Source of the DNA: Streptomyces roseochromogenus subsp. oscitans DS 12.976 | Lineage (GTDB): Bacteria > Actinomycetota > Actinomycetes > Streptomycetales > Streptomycetaceae | Length of the DNA: 10,911 nucleotides | Direction of reading: 5' to 3' | NCBI RefSeq assembly: GCF_000497445.1 | Contig: NZ_CM002285.1 | Span: forward strand, 6,800,706-6,811,616 | In this document: in pieces, positions 1-9,058 of the stretch | Layout: each line of letters opens with the position of its first letter | Position numbering within the stretch: the stretch's first letter is position 1 | The notes under the pieces: generated by a model | Database searches by the model: none | Told to the model about the DNA's origin: nothing | What the model saw: only the letters and a program-made list of their open reading frames with translations | Made by a program: the position numbers and the translations under genes

Positions 1-1549
1 TACCGCGCACCTGGGCCGCCGTCAGGCCGCCGCGTGCCGGGACGCCCGGGGGAGTGGGGGCGATCGCGGCGGGGGCCGGCACAGGCACGGGCACCGGGGC
101 GGGTACGGGGGTCGGCGAGGGGAAGGGTGTGGGCGCCGGCAGGGGAGCCGGGACCGGCTGGGGAGCCGGGACCGGTACCGGGGTCGGCTGAGGCGCCGCA
201 GGCAGGGGCTGGGCTGCCGCCGGCATCGGCATCCCGGCGCCGGGTGGGGGTACGGCGGCGGGGAGCGGCATGCCGGTGCCGGCGGCCGGAGCGGGAGCGG
301 CGGTCATGGCCTCGGCCTGCGCGGCCAGGCCCGGTACGCCGCCTCCGTTGGTCTGGCTCATCAGCCGGTCCACCGCCGCCGTACCCGAGCTGTAGCTGGT
401 CCCGGTGCCCAGCTCGGGTACGGCGGCTCCCCTCCTGGACCCGTAGAGCACCTGCTCCAGGCCGGACACCAGGCGACGCACGTCGACCTGGGGGCGCACC
501 ACGAGTCTCAGGAAGCGGCTGGAGGAACCGATCTTGTTGCCGCACTCGCGGACCAGGATCCGGTGCTCGGTGAGCATCCGGTCCCGGACCACCGTGCCCT
601 CGGCCCCGACGGGCAGCCGTACGAAGAGGAAGTTCCCTTGGGAGGGGTAGACCGTGAGCCCGGGGAGCGCGGAGAGGTGGCTGGTCATCTCCAGGCGGTC
701 GCGGCGGATCTGCAGCAGGCTCTGCGCGTACTCCGCACCGTGGTCGCGCAGCATGAACACCACGTGCTCGGCGAGGGAGTTGAGGTTCCACTTCGGGAGC
801 ATCGACCGGATGCGGCCCGCCAGCGCCGGGTTCGCCACCAGGTAGCCGAAGCGGATGCCGTGCAGGCCGAAGCTTTTGCCGAGGCTGCGCAGGACGATGA
901 CGTTGGGGCGGAGCATGGCCTCCTGGACGACGCTCGGGTCGGCCTCCGCGTCGGCGAACTCCAGGAAGGACTCGTCCACGATCACCAGGTCCAGGTCCGC
1001 CATCGCGTCCATGAACTGCACCACCGACTGCTTGCGCAGATAGCCGCCGTCGGGGTTGTTCGGGTTGCAGAGCACCACCGCACGGGTGCCGCGCCGCCGG
1101 ATGAACTCGGCGTACTGGGCGAGGTCCAGGGCGAATCCGCTCGCCTCCTGGAGCGGGAACATGTCGACCCGCTTGCCCGTCTCCATCGGCTGGTCGGTCC
1201 AGCGGCCGAAGGTGGGGACCGGCACCGCCAGGGACTCGCGGACCAGCAAGTGGTCGATCCAGGTGATCAGTTCGGTGGATCCGTTGCCCATCGCCACGCA
1301 CTGCGGCGGCAGCTGGAGCAGGGAGCACAGCTCACCGGTGACGGTGTCGGCGCTGCTCGGGTAGTACGAGATGATCTCGGGCAACCGGGCCGACAGTTCG
1401 CCGTACATGGCCGGGGTGGGGAAGTACGGATTGCACGGGATGCAGAAGTCCACCGGGCCGGCCCCGTCTCCGCCCTCGCGCGCCAGCGCCGCCATCGAGG
1501 GGCTGTGCGCGGCGGTGCCGCGGAACAACGAGGTGACGTTGCCGGCCAA
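1..1549 (-). CDS. PLP-dependent class I/II aminotransferase (HisC/CobD-like) with Pro/Ala-rich C-terminal tail, partial
   Basis: A fold-type I pyridoxal-phosphate enzyme, probably cytoplasmic, of the histidinol-phosphate aminotransferase / threonine-phosphate decarboxylase group. Visible features are GNGSTELI (about 88-95), the PLP-binding CNPNNPDGG (161-169), VDESFLEF (191-198), and SLGKSFGLHGIRFGY with the Schiff-base lysine K225. A C-terminal SSRFLRLVVR would hold the carboxylate-binding arginine. The catalytic core ends near residue 395. The next 120 or more residues are almost only Pro, Ala, Val, Gly and Thr (VPAP-type repeats) and continue past the left edge, so the stop is not seen. 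No ATG fits the N-terminus. The TTG at 1549 is chosen because GGAGGT lies five bases upstream. The substrate is unknown. It is probably not HisC of histidine biosynthesis, since no his genes are nearby and the tail is atypical. It lies behind the transporter operon but is separated from it by a hairpin, so a link to sugar catabolism is doubtful. Confidence 0.85.
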   Translation of the reverse strand, partial: MAGNVTSLFRGTAAHSPSMAALAREGGDGAGPVDFCIPCNPYFPTPAMYGELSARLPEIISYYPSSADTVTGELCSLLQLPPQCVAMGNGSTELITWIDHLLVRESLAVPVPTFGRWTDQPMETGKRVDMFPLQEASGFALDLAQYAEFIRRRGTRAVVLCNPNNPDGGYLRKQSVVQFMDAMADLDLVIVDESFLEFADAEADPSVVQEAMLRPNVIVLRSLGKSFGLHGIRFGYLVANPALAGRIRSMLPKWNLNSLAEHVVFMLRDHGAEYAQSLLQIRRDRLEMTSHLSALPGLTVYPSQGNFLFVRLPVGAEGTVVRDRMLTEHRILVRECGNKIGSSSRFLRLVVRPQVDVRRLVSGLEQVLYGSRRGAAVPELGTGTSYSSGTAAVDRLMSQTNGGGVPGLAAQAEAMTAAPAPAAGTGMPLPAAVPPPGAGMPMPAAAQPLPAAPQPTPVPVPAPQPVPAPLPAPTPFPSPTPVPAPVPVPVPAPAAIAPTPPGVPARGGLTAAQVRG

Positions 1550-1554
1550 AGGGG

Positions 1555-1560
1555 ACCTCC
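1555..1560 (-). promoter_or_regulatory. Ribosome binding site deciding the TTG start of the aminotransferase
   Basis: GGAGGT on the minus strand is followed by a five-base spacer (CCCCT) and then TTG. It is an almost full anti-16S match. It decides the TTG start over the internal ATG 18 codons later. It begins only four bases after the hairpin at 1565-1598. Confidence 0.7.
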
Positions 1561-1564
1561 GTTC

Positions 1565-1598
1565 AGGGTGGCCCGTGCGGGGGAGCACGGGCCACCCT
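1565..1598 (-). terminator. Strong hairpin after the mutarotase; terminator or leader hairpin of the aminotransferase
   Basis: There is a perfect 14-bp inverted repeat, arms 1565-1578 and 1585-1598, with a six-base loop. It lies 53 bases past the mutarotase stop and is the only strong stem there, so it is the natural end of the transporter operon. No T-run follows, which is common for Streptomyces terminators. Only four bases separate it from the Shine-Dalgarno of the aminotransferase, so it could instead, or also, be a 5'-UTR structure affecting that gene. Confidence 0.65.
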
Positions 1599-1651
1599 TC
1601 AGTACGGAGACGGGGGAGGCGCCGTTCAACTCAGGGGAAACAGAAGTGGTT

Positions 1652-2803
1652 TCACGCCTCGAACCGGTGGATCGTGGTCGTCCGGTACGTCTGGCCCGGC
1701 CGCAGCACGGTGGAGGGGAACGACGGCTCGTTCGGCGAGTCCGGGAAGTGCTGGGTCTCCAGGGCCAGTCCGTCGCCCTGCCGGTAGGTGTGGCCGGACG
1801 GGCCGACGAGGGTGCCGTCGAGGAAGTTGCCCGAGTAGAACTGCACCCCCGGCTGGTCGGTGAAGATCTTCAGGGTGCGGCCGGAGCCGGGGTCGCGCAG
1901 CGTCACCACATGCTCGGGCCCCGCGGTCACGCCCTTGTCGAGCACGAAGTTGTGGTCGTACCCCTTGGCCGTGACCAGCTGCGGGTGGCCGATGCGGATG
2001 TCCCGGCCGATCGGCTTGGGGTGCGTGAAGTCGAAGGGGGTGCCCTTGACCTTCGCCAGCTCACCCGTGGGGATCAGACCCGGGTCGGTCGGGGTGAACC
2101 GGCGTGCGGCGAGCCAGAGTTCGTGGTCGTAGATGCTGCCGCTGCCCTCGCCCGCGAGGTTGTAGTACGTGTGGTTGGTGAGGTTGACGACCGTCGGCTT
2201 GTCGGTGGTGGCCTCGTAGTCGATGCGCCAGTCGCCGTGCCGGGTGAGGGTGAAGGTCACCTTCGTCCGCAGCGTGCCCGGGTAGCCCATCTCGCCGTCC
2301 ACGCTCGTGTAGTACAGGTGCAGTCCGACGTCGGAGCCGGAGGCGAACGGCTCGATGTCCCACACCTTGGTGTTGAAGCCCTGCTTGCCGCCGTGCAGGC
2401 TGTTCACGCCGTCGTTGACGGACAGCTGGTACCTCTTGCCGTCGAGCGTGAACCGGCCCTTGGCGATGCGGTTGCCGTAGCGGCCGATGGTGGCGCCGAA
2501 GAACGTGGTCCCCGCGACATACGCGGCGAGATTGTCGTAGCCCAGCGAGACGTTCGCGTACCGGCCGTGCCGGTCCGGGATCTCCAGGGACTGGATGATG
2601 CCGCCGTAGGAGAGGACCTTCATCCGCGTGCCGCCGTTCTCCAGCGACCAGCGGTACACCTTCGTTCCGTCGGCGAGCGTGCCGAAGTACTCCTTCACCG
2701 GCCTCCCGCCCGGGGAGGCCTGGGCGGGGGCTGTGCCGAGGGCGGTGGCGGCCAGGCCCGCCGCCGCGGCTCCCGCGATGACCGTGCGTCTGTTCAGTTC
2801 CAT
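1652..2803 (-). CDS. Tat-exported aldose 1-epimerase (mutarotase, GalM family)
   Basis: It interconverts alpha and beta anomers of free aldoses, here outside the cytoplasmic membrane. The N-terminus is a twin-arginine signal (NRRTVIAG, an Ala/Gly-rich hydrophobic stretch, APAQA then S; cleavage near residue 29). The GalM fold is clear. NSLHGG places one active-site histidine at H137, NLTNHTYYN the second at H211, GYDHNF the sugar-binding D283, and ALETQHFPDSPN the catalytic glutamate E349. These match the His/His/Asp/Glu set known for the family. The mature protein of about 354 residues is a normal length. AGGGAG eight bases before the ATG supports the start. It begins 25 bases after the permease stop, so it is the last gene of the transporter operon. 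It probably feeds the right anomer to the binding protein or to the dehydrogenase. Sugar specificity cannot be read. Confidence 0.93.
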   Translation of the reverse strand: MELNRRTVIAGAAAAGLAATALGTAPAQASPGGRPVKEYFGTLADGTKVYRWSLENGGTRMKVLSYGGIIQSLEIPDRHGRYANVSLGYDNLAAYVAGTTFFGATIGRYGNRIAKGRFTLDGKRYQLSVNDGVNSLHGGKQGFNTKVWDIEPFASGSDVGLHLYYTSVDGEMGYPGTLRTKVTFTLTRHGDWRIDYEATTDKPTVVNLTNHTYYNLAGEGSGSIYDHELWLAARRFTPTDPGLIPTGELAKVKGTPFDFTHPKPIGRDIRIGHPQLVTAKGYDHNFVLDKGVTAGPEHVVTLRDPGSGRTLKIFTDQPGVQFYSGNFLDGTLVGPSGHTYRQGDGLALETQHFPDSPNEPSFPSTVLRPGQTYRTTTIHRFEA

Positions 2804-2828
2804 GCGTACGGCTCCCTTGTCTGGACCC

Positions 2829-4069
2829 TCATGAACCGGACTTGCGCTTGTTCCACACGTCGAAGCCGACCGCCGCCAACAGGGCGAGGCCCTTGATGAC
2901 CTGCTGCCAGTCGGTGCCGACGCTGAGGAGGTTCATGCCGTTGTTGAGCACGCCGAGGACGAGACCGCCGATGATGGCGCCGAGGACGGTGCCGACACCG
3001 CCGCTCATGGACGCGCCACCGATGAACGAGGAGGCGATGGCCTCCAGCTCGAATCCGTCGCCCGCCTTCGGCGAGGCCGCGTTCAGGCGGGCGGCGACCA
3101 CCAGACCCGCCAGGGCCGCGAGCACGCCCATGTTCAGGAACACCTGGAAGGTGATGCGCCTGTCCTTGACGCCGGACAGCTTGGCCGCCGGCAGATTGCC
3201 GCCGATGGCGTAGATGTGGCGGCCGAAGACCGAGTTGCGCATGACGTAGCCGTAGCCGTACACCAGGACGCCGAGGATGATCAGGACGATCGGCGCGCCG
3301 TCGTAGCTGGCCAGCAGCATCGTGAGGACGAGGATCGCGGCGACCAGGGCCACGAGCTTGAGCAGGAACAGCCTCACCGGCACCACGTCGAGGGAGAACT
3401 CCCGCTGGCGGCGCCGGTCGCGCACCTCCTGCCACACCACGGCGGCGATCAGCACGAGGCCGAGGAGCAGGGTGAGGTTGTGGTAGTTGGTGTGCGGGCC
3501 GACCTCGGGCAGGAAGCCGTTGCCCAGCTTCTGCAGGCCGTCCGGGAACGGGCCGAGGGTCTGGCCCTTGAGCAGGATCTCGGTGAGGCCGCGGAAGAGC
3601 AGCATGCCCGCCAGGGTGACGATGAACGACGGTATGCCGAGATACGCGATCAGGAAGCCCTGCACGGCCCCCGCCACCGCGCCCACCAGCAGGCACAGCA
3701 CCAGGGCGACGGGCCACGCCACGCCGTGCTGCACCGTCAGCACGGCCGCGAACGCGCCCACGAACGCCGTGATCGAGCCGACCGACAGGTCGATGTGCCC
3801 GGCGATGATCACCAGCATCATGCCGATCGCGAGGATCAGGATGTAGCTGTTCTGCAGCACCAGGTTGGAGACGTTGCGCGGCAGCAGCAGATCGCCGCCG
3901 GTCCAGAACTGGAAGAGGACGACGATCAGCCCGAGCGCGATCAGCATGCCGTACTGGCGCATGTTGCGGCGCAGGCCGCCGAGCACCAGCCGCAACAGGC
4001 CCTCGCCGGCGGCCGATCCGCCCTTGCCCGGGGGCGCGGCCGCCGGGCTCTTGTCGGTGACGTCCGTGC

Positions 4070-4073
<4 letters not shown>
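2829..4073 (-). CDS. gguB: Monosaccharide ABC transporter permease (GguB/MmsB/XylH type)
   Basis: The integral-membrane subunit of a CUT2-class sugar importer, presumably acting as a dimer. It has about ten hydrophobic segments: the first at about 41-58, then 73-90, 101-115, 118-145 and so on, the last near 393-404. Family signatures are [10 protein letters not shown] (91-100), [11 protein letters not shown] (147-157), the ATPase-contact region [10 protein letters not shown] (284-293), and [14 protein letters not shown] followed by LNNGMNLL. A charged cytoplasmic loop (about 214-230) followed by an extra hydrophobic segment matches the longer GguB/XylH class rather than short RbsC permeases. 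The ATG overlaps the stop of the ATPase gene (ATGA, 4070-4073), so translation is coupled. The substrate is likely the range of the neighbouring ChvE-like protein (galactose, arabinose, glucose, xylose), by inference. The gene symbol is by similarity only. Confidence 0.93.
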
Positions 4074-5647
<1,574 letters not shown>

Positions 5648-5679
5648 GGTCGTGCCTTCCAATCCGTAGGTGCGGGCGC

Positions 5680-6789
5680 TTACTTGAGCTCGGACTCGGT
5701 GTAGTAACCGCCGTCCACCAGCACCTGCTGGTAGTTGGTCTTGTCCACGCTGACCGGCTGGAGCAGGTAGGCCGGGACGACCTTGGCGCCGTTGGTGTAG
5801 GTCTTGGTGTCGTTGACCTGCGGCTGCTTGCCGTGGAGGGCGTCGTCGACCATGGCCGAGGCGACCTTGGCGAGCTGCCGGGTGTCCTTGTAGACGGTCT
5901 GCGTCTGCTGCCCGGCGATGATCGACTTCACCGAGGCGAGTTCGGCGTCCTGGCCGGTGATGACCGGCAGCGGGTTGCTGCCCGAGCCGTAGCCGTCCGA
6001 CTTCAGCGCGGACAGGATGCCGATGGAGATGCCGTCGTACGGCGAGAGCACCGCGTCGACCCGGCCGCTCTTGTAGGCGGAGGTGAGGATGTCCTCCATG
6101 CGGTGCTGGGCGGTGGTGCCGTCCCAGCGCAAGGTGGTGACCTGGTTGAGCTTGGTCTGGCCGGACTTGACCACCAGCTGCTTCTTGTCGAGGTACGGCT
6201 GGAGCACCTTCATGGCGCCGTCGAAGAAGTACTGGGTGTTGTTGTCGTCGTTCGACCCGGCGAACAGCTCGATGTTGAACGGGCCCTTCTTGCCGCTGTC
6301 CAGACCGAGCTTGTGCACGATGTAGGTGCCCTGGAGGGTGCCGACCTTCTCGTTGTCGAACGAGGCGTAGTAGTCGACGTTCTTGGTGCCGAGGATCAGC
6401 CGGTCGTAGGCGATGACCGGGATGCCGGCCTGGTGGGCCTCCTGGAGGACGTTGTTCAGCGACTTGTTGTCGATGGCCGCGACGATCAGGCCCTTGACGC
6501 CCTGGGTGATCAGGTTCTCGATCTGCGAGACCTGGGTGCTCGGGTCGTCCTCGCCGTAGACCAGCTTGGTCTTGTAGCCCTTCGCCTGGAGGTCCTTGAC
6601 GACGTTGTTGCCGTCGTTGATCCAGCGCTCGGAGGACTTGGTCGGCATCGCGATGCCGATGGTGGCGCCCTTGACGTCACCGGTCTTCTCCTTGCTGCCG
6701 CCCGAACCGTTCTGACCGCAGGCGGTCAGCGTGAGGGCGAGCGAGGCGGCTCCGGCTATCGCGGCGAGGGCGCTTCTGCGAGTGCGCAT
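5680..6789 (-). CDS. chvE: ChvE-like monosaccharide-binding lipoprotein of the ABC transporter
   Basis: The extracytoplasmic receptor of the importer. The N-terminus is a lipoprotein signal with lipobox LTAC, so C24 would be lipidated and the protein tethered to the outer face of the membrane. The rest is a type I periplasmic-binding fold. Segments such as [16 protein letters not shown], the run through EDDPSTQ and [64 protein letters not shown] and NDTKTYTNG follow ChvE almost word for word from memory. ChvE binds galactose, arabinose, glucose, xylose and related aldoses, so a broad aldose range is likely, but the exact ligand is not shown. It is the first gene of the transporter operon. AGGGAC seven bases before the ATG supports the start. 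The gene symbol is by similarity. Confidence 0.93.
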   Translation of the reverse strand: MRTRRSALAAIAGAASLALTLTACGQNGSGGSKEKTGDVKGATIGIAMPTKSSERWINDGNNVVKDLQAKGYKTKLVYGEDDPSTQVSQIENLITQGVKGLIVAAIDNKSLNNVLQEAHQAGIPVIAYDRLILGTKNVDYYASFDNEKVGTLQGTYIVHKLGLDSGKKGPFNIELFAGSNDDNNTQYFFDGAMKVLQPYLDKKQLVVKSGQTKLNQVTTLRWDGTTAQHRMEDILTSAYKSGRVDAVLSPYDGISIGILSALKSDGYGSGSNPLPVITGQDAELASVKSIIAGQQTQTVYKDTRQLAKVASAMVDDALHGKQPQVNDTKTYTNGAKVVPAYLLQPVSVDKTNYQQVLVDGGYYTESELK

Positions 6790-6814
6790 GGTGATCGTCC
6801 CTGTTCTTCTCTTC

Positions 6815-6830
6815 GTTGAGATGTTTCAAG
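6815..6830. promoter_or_regulatory. Weak dyad upstream of the transporter operon, possible degenerate operator
   Basis: TTGAGATGTTTCAA with flanking G is an imperfect dyad 26-41 bases before the binding-protein ATG. Its GTT-GAGAT-TTTC core resembles the GTTCGAGATTTCG element at 7934-7946, but only with one-base gaps. On the minus strand it includes TTGAAA, which could be a -35 box, but no -10 box is found at 17 bases. The resemblance may be chance. Confidence 0.3.
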
Positions 6831-6843
6831 CGAGGTCGGTGTA

Positions 6844-6929
6844 GCGCCCCAAAGGGGCGCGGGGCGGGGACATTTGCGGCTCCGCCGCGTGTGCGCGACC
6901 AGCCACGATGGACCCGCAGCCCCCATCGG
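6844..6929. repeat. Streptomyces-type intergenic palindromic repeat; likely also the terminator of the TIM-barrel gene
   Basis: The element holds a perfect hairpin, arms GCGCCCC (6844-6850) and GGGGCGC (6854-6860) around AAA, and a second small stem, GCGGC/GCCGC (6876-6888). After these come GCGCGACCAGCCACGA and a GGACCCGCAGCC tail. This arrangement is one I recognise as scattered between genes in many Streptomyces genomes, though copy number cannot be checked here. It starts directly after the stop of the upstream gene on the minus strand. With the GC stem last in the transcript, it fits a terminator insulating the transporter operon. Confidence 0.65.
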
Positions 6930-7910
6930 TCATCCAGTGGCACCTTCGGCGGGGAACCGGTTCAAAGACCCCGGCAGCCGCGAGCCGAGCGGCGCCATGT
7001 CGCCGTCCGCGCCGTGCCGGGCGAGCAGGTCCAGGGCGAGCCGGCCGCGCCGCACCCGCTCCCGGGCGGTGTCCAGGGTGACGTCCCGCAGATGGGTGCC
7101 CCACGGGTAGATGCCGGGCGCCTTGGACAGACCGAACTTCAGATACAGCGGGGCGCCGCGCCGGATCAGCTCGGCGACCTCGTACATCCGCACATAGCCG
7201 CCGAGATCGTCGGGGGCCTCGATGTACATGTCCATGGGGGCCGCCGACACCCGGCGGATCTCGGTGAGGTGATCCAGCGTCAGATCGCTGGGCACGTTGA
7301 CCGAGTCGGCGCCGAGCCGTTCGAAGACGGCGTACGACGCCGGGTTGACGGGGCCGATGAGCGCCGAGACCTTCAGCGTGGTGTCGGCCGGGATGACGCC
7401 GTTCTCCCGCGCCCGGTGCAGCGTCCACAGCACGCCCTCGTCGGCGACCAGCAGACACCTGACGCCCAACTCGGTGGCCCGTACGGCGTCTTCGACGCAC
7501 CCGGCGACGGCGTCGTGGCCCCGTGCGCGCAGTCCGGCCCCTCGCGAGTCGGAGCGCACCGAGCCGCCGATGTCCCAGGTCCCGCGCGGGCCGGTGAACA
7601 GGCAGAGTTCGATGTCGCGTGCGCCCGTCGCCTCGACCATCTCGGTGATCTCGGCGTCGGTGAGCATCCACACACCGCTGCCCTGGCTGATCCGGTGGAT
7701 CGGCACATCGAGGCGCGAGGCCTCCTTCAGGACGACCGCCAGCGCTTCGGGACCCTCGCACGAGGGGATCTCGGTGCGCCAGCGGCCGCCGCCCGGGAAG
7801 CCGTGGGGGGAGGCGTCGGCGGGGTCGAGGGCGGGCGCGGCCAGGCCGAGGGCGGCGAGCGCCTGTTCGCCGGGCCTGCGGGCCGCCGGGGCGGAAGCGT
7901 CGGTCGTCAC
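6930..7910 (-). CDS. Conserved protein of unknown function, probable TIM barrel (U32-peptidase-like at best)
   Basis: I do not recognise a specific function. The 326 residues carry no signal peptide and no membrane segment. Alternating short hydrophobic strands and amphipathic helices suggest a (beta/alpha)8 barrel: VPIHRISQ (69-76), DIELCLF (99-105), RCLLVADEG (151-159), TTLKVSALIG (177-186), SVNVPSDLT (203-211), MDMYIEAPDD (226-235) and LYLKFGLSK (255-263). Polar residues at strand ends, including K180, E231, K258 and K263, could be catalytic. The classical U32 peptidase Cys signature is absent, so proteolysis should not be assumed. GTG at 7910 is chosen because AAGGA lies six to seven bases upstream. 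The gene lies alone between the dehydratase/dehydrogenase pair and the sugar importer, with the same operator-like element upstream, so a step in sugar-acid breakdown is a fair inference. Confidence 0.75.
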   Translation of the reverse strand: MTTDASAPAARRPGEQALAALGLAAPALDPADASPHGFPGGGRWRTEIPSCEGPEALAVVLKEASRLDVPIHRISQGSGVWMLTDAEITEMVEATGARDIELCLFTGPRGTWDIGGSVRSDSRGAGLRARGHDAVAGCVEDAVRATELGVRCLLVADEGVLWTLHRARENGVIPADTTLKVSALIGPVNPASYAVFERLGADSVNVPSDLTLDHLTEIRRVSAAPMDMYIEAPDDLGGYVRMYEVAELIRRGAPLYLKFGLSKAPGIYPWGTHLRDVTLDTARERVRRGRLALDLLARHGADGDMAPLGSRLPGSLNRFPAEGATG

Positions 7911-7933
7911 AAGCTGTCCTTCATGGTCGAAGC

Positions 7934-7946
7934 GTTCGAGATTTCG
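7934..7946. promoter_or_regulatory. Operator-like element upstream of the TIM-barrel gene
   Basis: GTTCGAGATTTCG lies 24-36 bases before the GTG and differs at one base of 13 from the element at 10237-10249 upstream of the dehydratase, in the same plus-strand orientation. It is a near palindrome (CGAGATTTCG). It is probably the binding site of a shared regulator. No convincing -35/-10 pair for this gene was found around it. Confidence 0.5.
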
Positions 7947-8007
7947 GACAAGGTTCGCGGCTCTGGGTACGGAAAAGCGCTGGAGGTGTGCCGGAGAGCT
8001 CTGCAGG

Positions 8008-8050
8008 TACGCCGGCCGGGGCGCCGTCAGGTCACGCTCCGGCCGGTGTA
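8008..8050 (-). terminator. Hairpin just after the dehydrogenase gene
   Basis: Arms 8008-8019 (TACGCCGGCCGG) and 8039-8050 (CCGGCCGGTGTA) pair over 12 bp, with one mismatched column that can form a G-T/U wobble in one strand's RNA. The loop is 19 bases. It starts three bases past the dehydrogenase stop, a typical place for a terminator. No T-run follows. It would separate the two-gene catabolic unit from the next gene. Confidence 0.5.
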
Positions 8051-8053
8051 CGG

Positions 8054-9058
8054 CTACGGGCGGAGCAGTACCTTGCCCACCTTCGGATCACCGGCCCCCA
8101 CCAGCTCGATGGCCTGCGGGAACTCGGTCAGCGGCAGCTCGTGCGTGACCAGCGGCAGCGGGTCCAGCAGCCCGGCGCCGAACACCCGCACGGTGTGCGC
8201 CCAGGCGGCCGGCGGCGCCCCGAAGACGGTGTGCACCTCCAGCTGTCGTACGACGAGACCGGTCGGGTCGAGCCCGTCCGCGCCCGGCGCCGGGATGCCG
8301 GTGAGGACCAGGCGTCCGCCGCGCCTGAGCAGGGAGGCGGCGGTGCGCGCGGCGGACGCGGACCCGGCGGTCTCGATCACGACGTCGAAGTCGTCCGGGA
8401 GAGTCTGGTCCTTGAGCCGGAAGTCGCTCGCCCCGAACCGCCGGGACAGCGCCTCCCGGTCACCCCGGGTACCCACGACGAGCAGCTCCGCCGGCGAGAC
8501 GGCCTTCAGGAACTGCACGGCGAACATCCCGAGCGTGCCCGTGCCGACCACCGCGACCCGCTCACCCGGTCGGGCGTTCGCCTTGAGCGCGGCGGCCGCG
8601 ATACAGGCGGCCGGCTCCAGCAGGGCGGCGGCGGTGAGGTCGGCATCGTCCGGCAGGACGTGCAGCAGCCGGGCCGGCAAGGTGAGCGTGCCGGCCATGG
8701 CGCCCGGCTGGGTGAACCCGGTCTCCTCGTACCCGGCCGTGCACAGCGTGGTCTCGCCCGCGTGACAGCGGTCGCACACCTGGCAGTTGCGGAAGCCCTC
8801 GCCGACCACCTTGCGGCCGACGAGGGACGCCGGGACACCCGGGCCCGCCTGTGCGACGGTTCCCGACCACTCATGGCCCGGCGTCAGCGGATAACGGACG
8901 TACCCCTCGGGCCGGTTGCCCTGGTACACCTCGCGGTCGCTGCCGCAGATGCCGACCGCGTGCACGGCCACCAGCGCCTCGCCCGGGCCGGGCTGGCGGG
9001 GCGTGTGCTCGGCGAGCCGGTACCGGCCCGGGGCCTCGACGACGACGGCGCCGCTCAC
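8054..9058 (-). CDS. Zinc-dependent MDR alcohol/sugar dehydrogenase
   Basis: A cytoplasmic medium-chain dehydrogenase/reductase of 334 residues, oxidising a sugar or polyol hydroxyl with NAD(P). The GroES-like half has C38 in GICGSD and GHE (61-63), with E148 in LEPAAC as likely catalytic-zinc ligands. Structural-zinc cysteines are C92, C95, C98 and C106. The Rossmann half has VVGTGTLG (170-177). The second strand ends in VVGTRGDR with no acidic residue where NAD-specific enzymes usually have Asp or Glu, so NADP may be preferred; this is inference. The frame is open 45 codons further upstream, but that part is the antisense-like Arg-rich overlap with the dehydratase. The GTG at 9058 has AAGGAG five bases before it and overlaps the dehydratase stop (GTGA). 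Coupling to a sugar-acid dehydratase suggests an aldose 1-dehydrogenase role. Sorbitol- or threonine-type activity cannot be excluded. Confidence 0.88.
   Translation of the reverse strand: MSGAVVVEAPGRYRLAEHTPRQPGPGEALVAVHAVGICGSDREVYQGNRPEGYVRYPLTPGHEWSGTVAQAGPGVPASLVGRKVVGEGFRNCQVCDRCHAGETTLCTAGYEETGFTQPGAMAGTLTLPARLLHVLPDDADLTAAALLEPAACIAAAALKANARPGERVAVVGTGTLGMFAVQFLKAVSPAELLVVGTRGDREALSRRFGASDFRLKDQTLPDDFDVVIETAGSASAARTAASLLRRGGRLVLTGIPAPGADGLDPTGLVVRQLEVHTVFGAPPAAWAHTVRVFGAGLLDPLPLVTHELPLTEFPQAIELVGAGDPKVGKVLLRP

Noticed and set aside
2804..2828. Possible separate promoter for the mutarotase
   Set aside because: The gap of 25 bases is too short and holds only the ribosome site; co-transcription with the permease is simpler.
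563..2896. A 777-codon open frame on the plus strand
   Set aside because: It runs antisense through the aminotransferase and mutarotase genes and the gap between them. Its sequence is rich in Arg, Gly, Val and His with no domain, as expected for the complement of high-GC codons.
5648..5662. A TTG start five codons upstream for the ABC ATPase
   Set aside because: Using it would place the GGAAGG ribosome site inside the coding sequence. The ATG at 5647 has ideal spacing and matches the usual N-terminus.
7907..7924. A five-codon mini-ORF (MKDSL) ending in a TGA that overlaps the GTG of the TIM-barrel gene
   Set aside because: The overlap looks like a leader peptide, but there is no ribosome site before its ATG and it contains the AAGGA site of the real gene. 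Chance is more likely.
6816..8765. A 649-codon open frame on the plus strand
   Set aside because: It crosses antisense to the TIM-barrel gene, two intergenic regions with hairpins, and part of the dehydrogenase. No ribosome site or domain is present.
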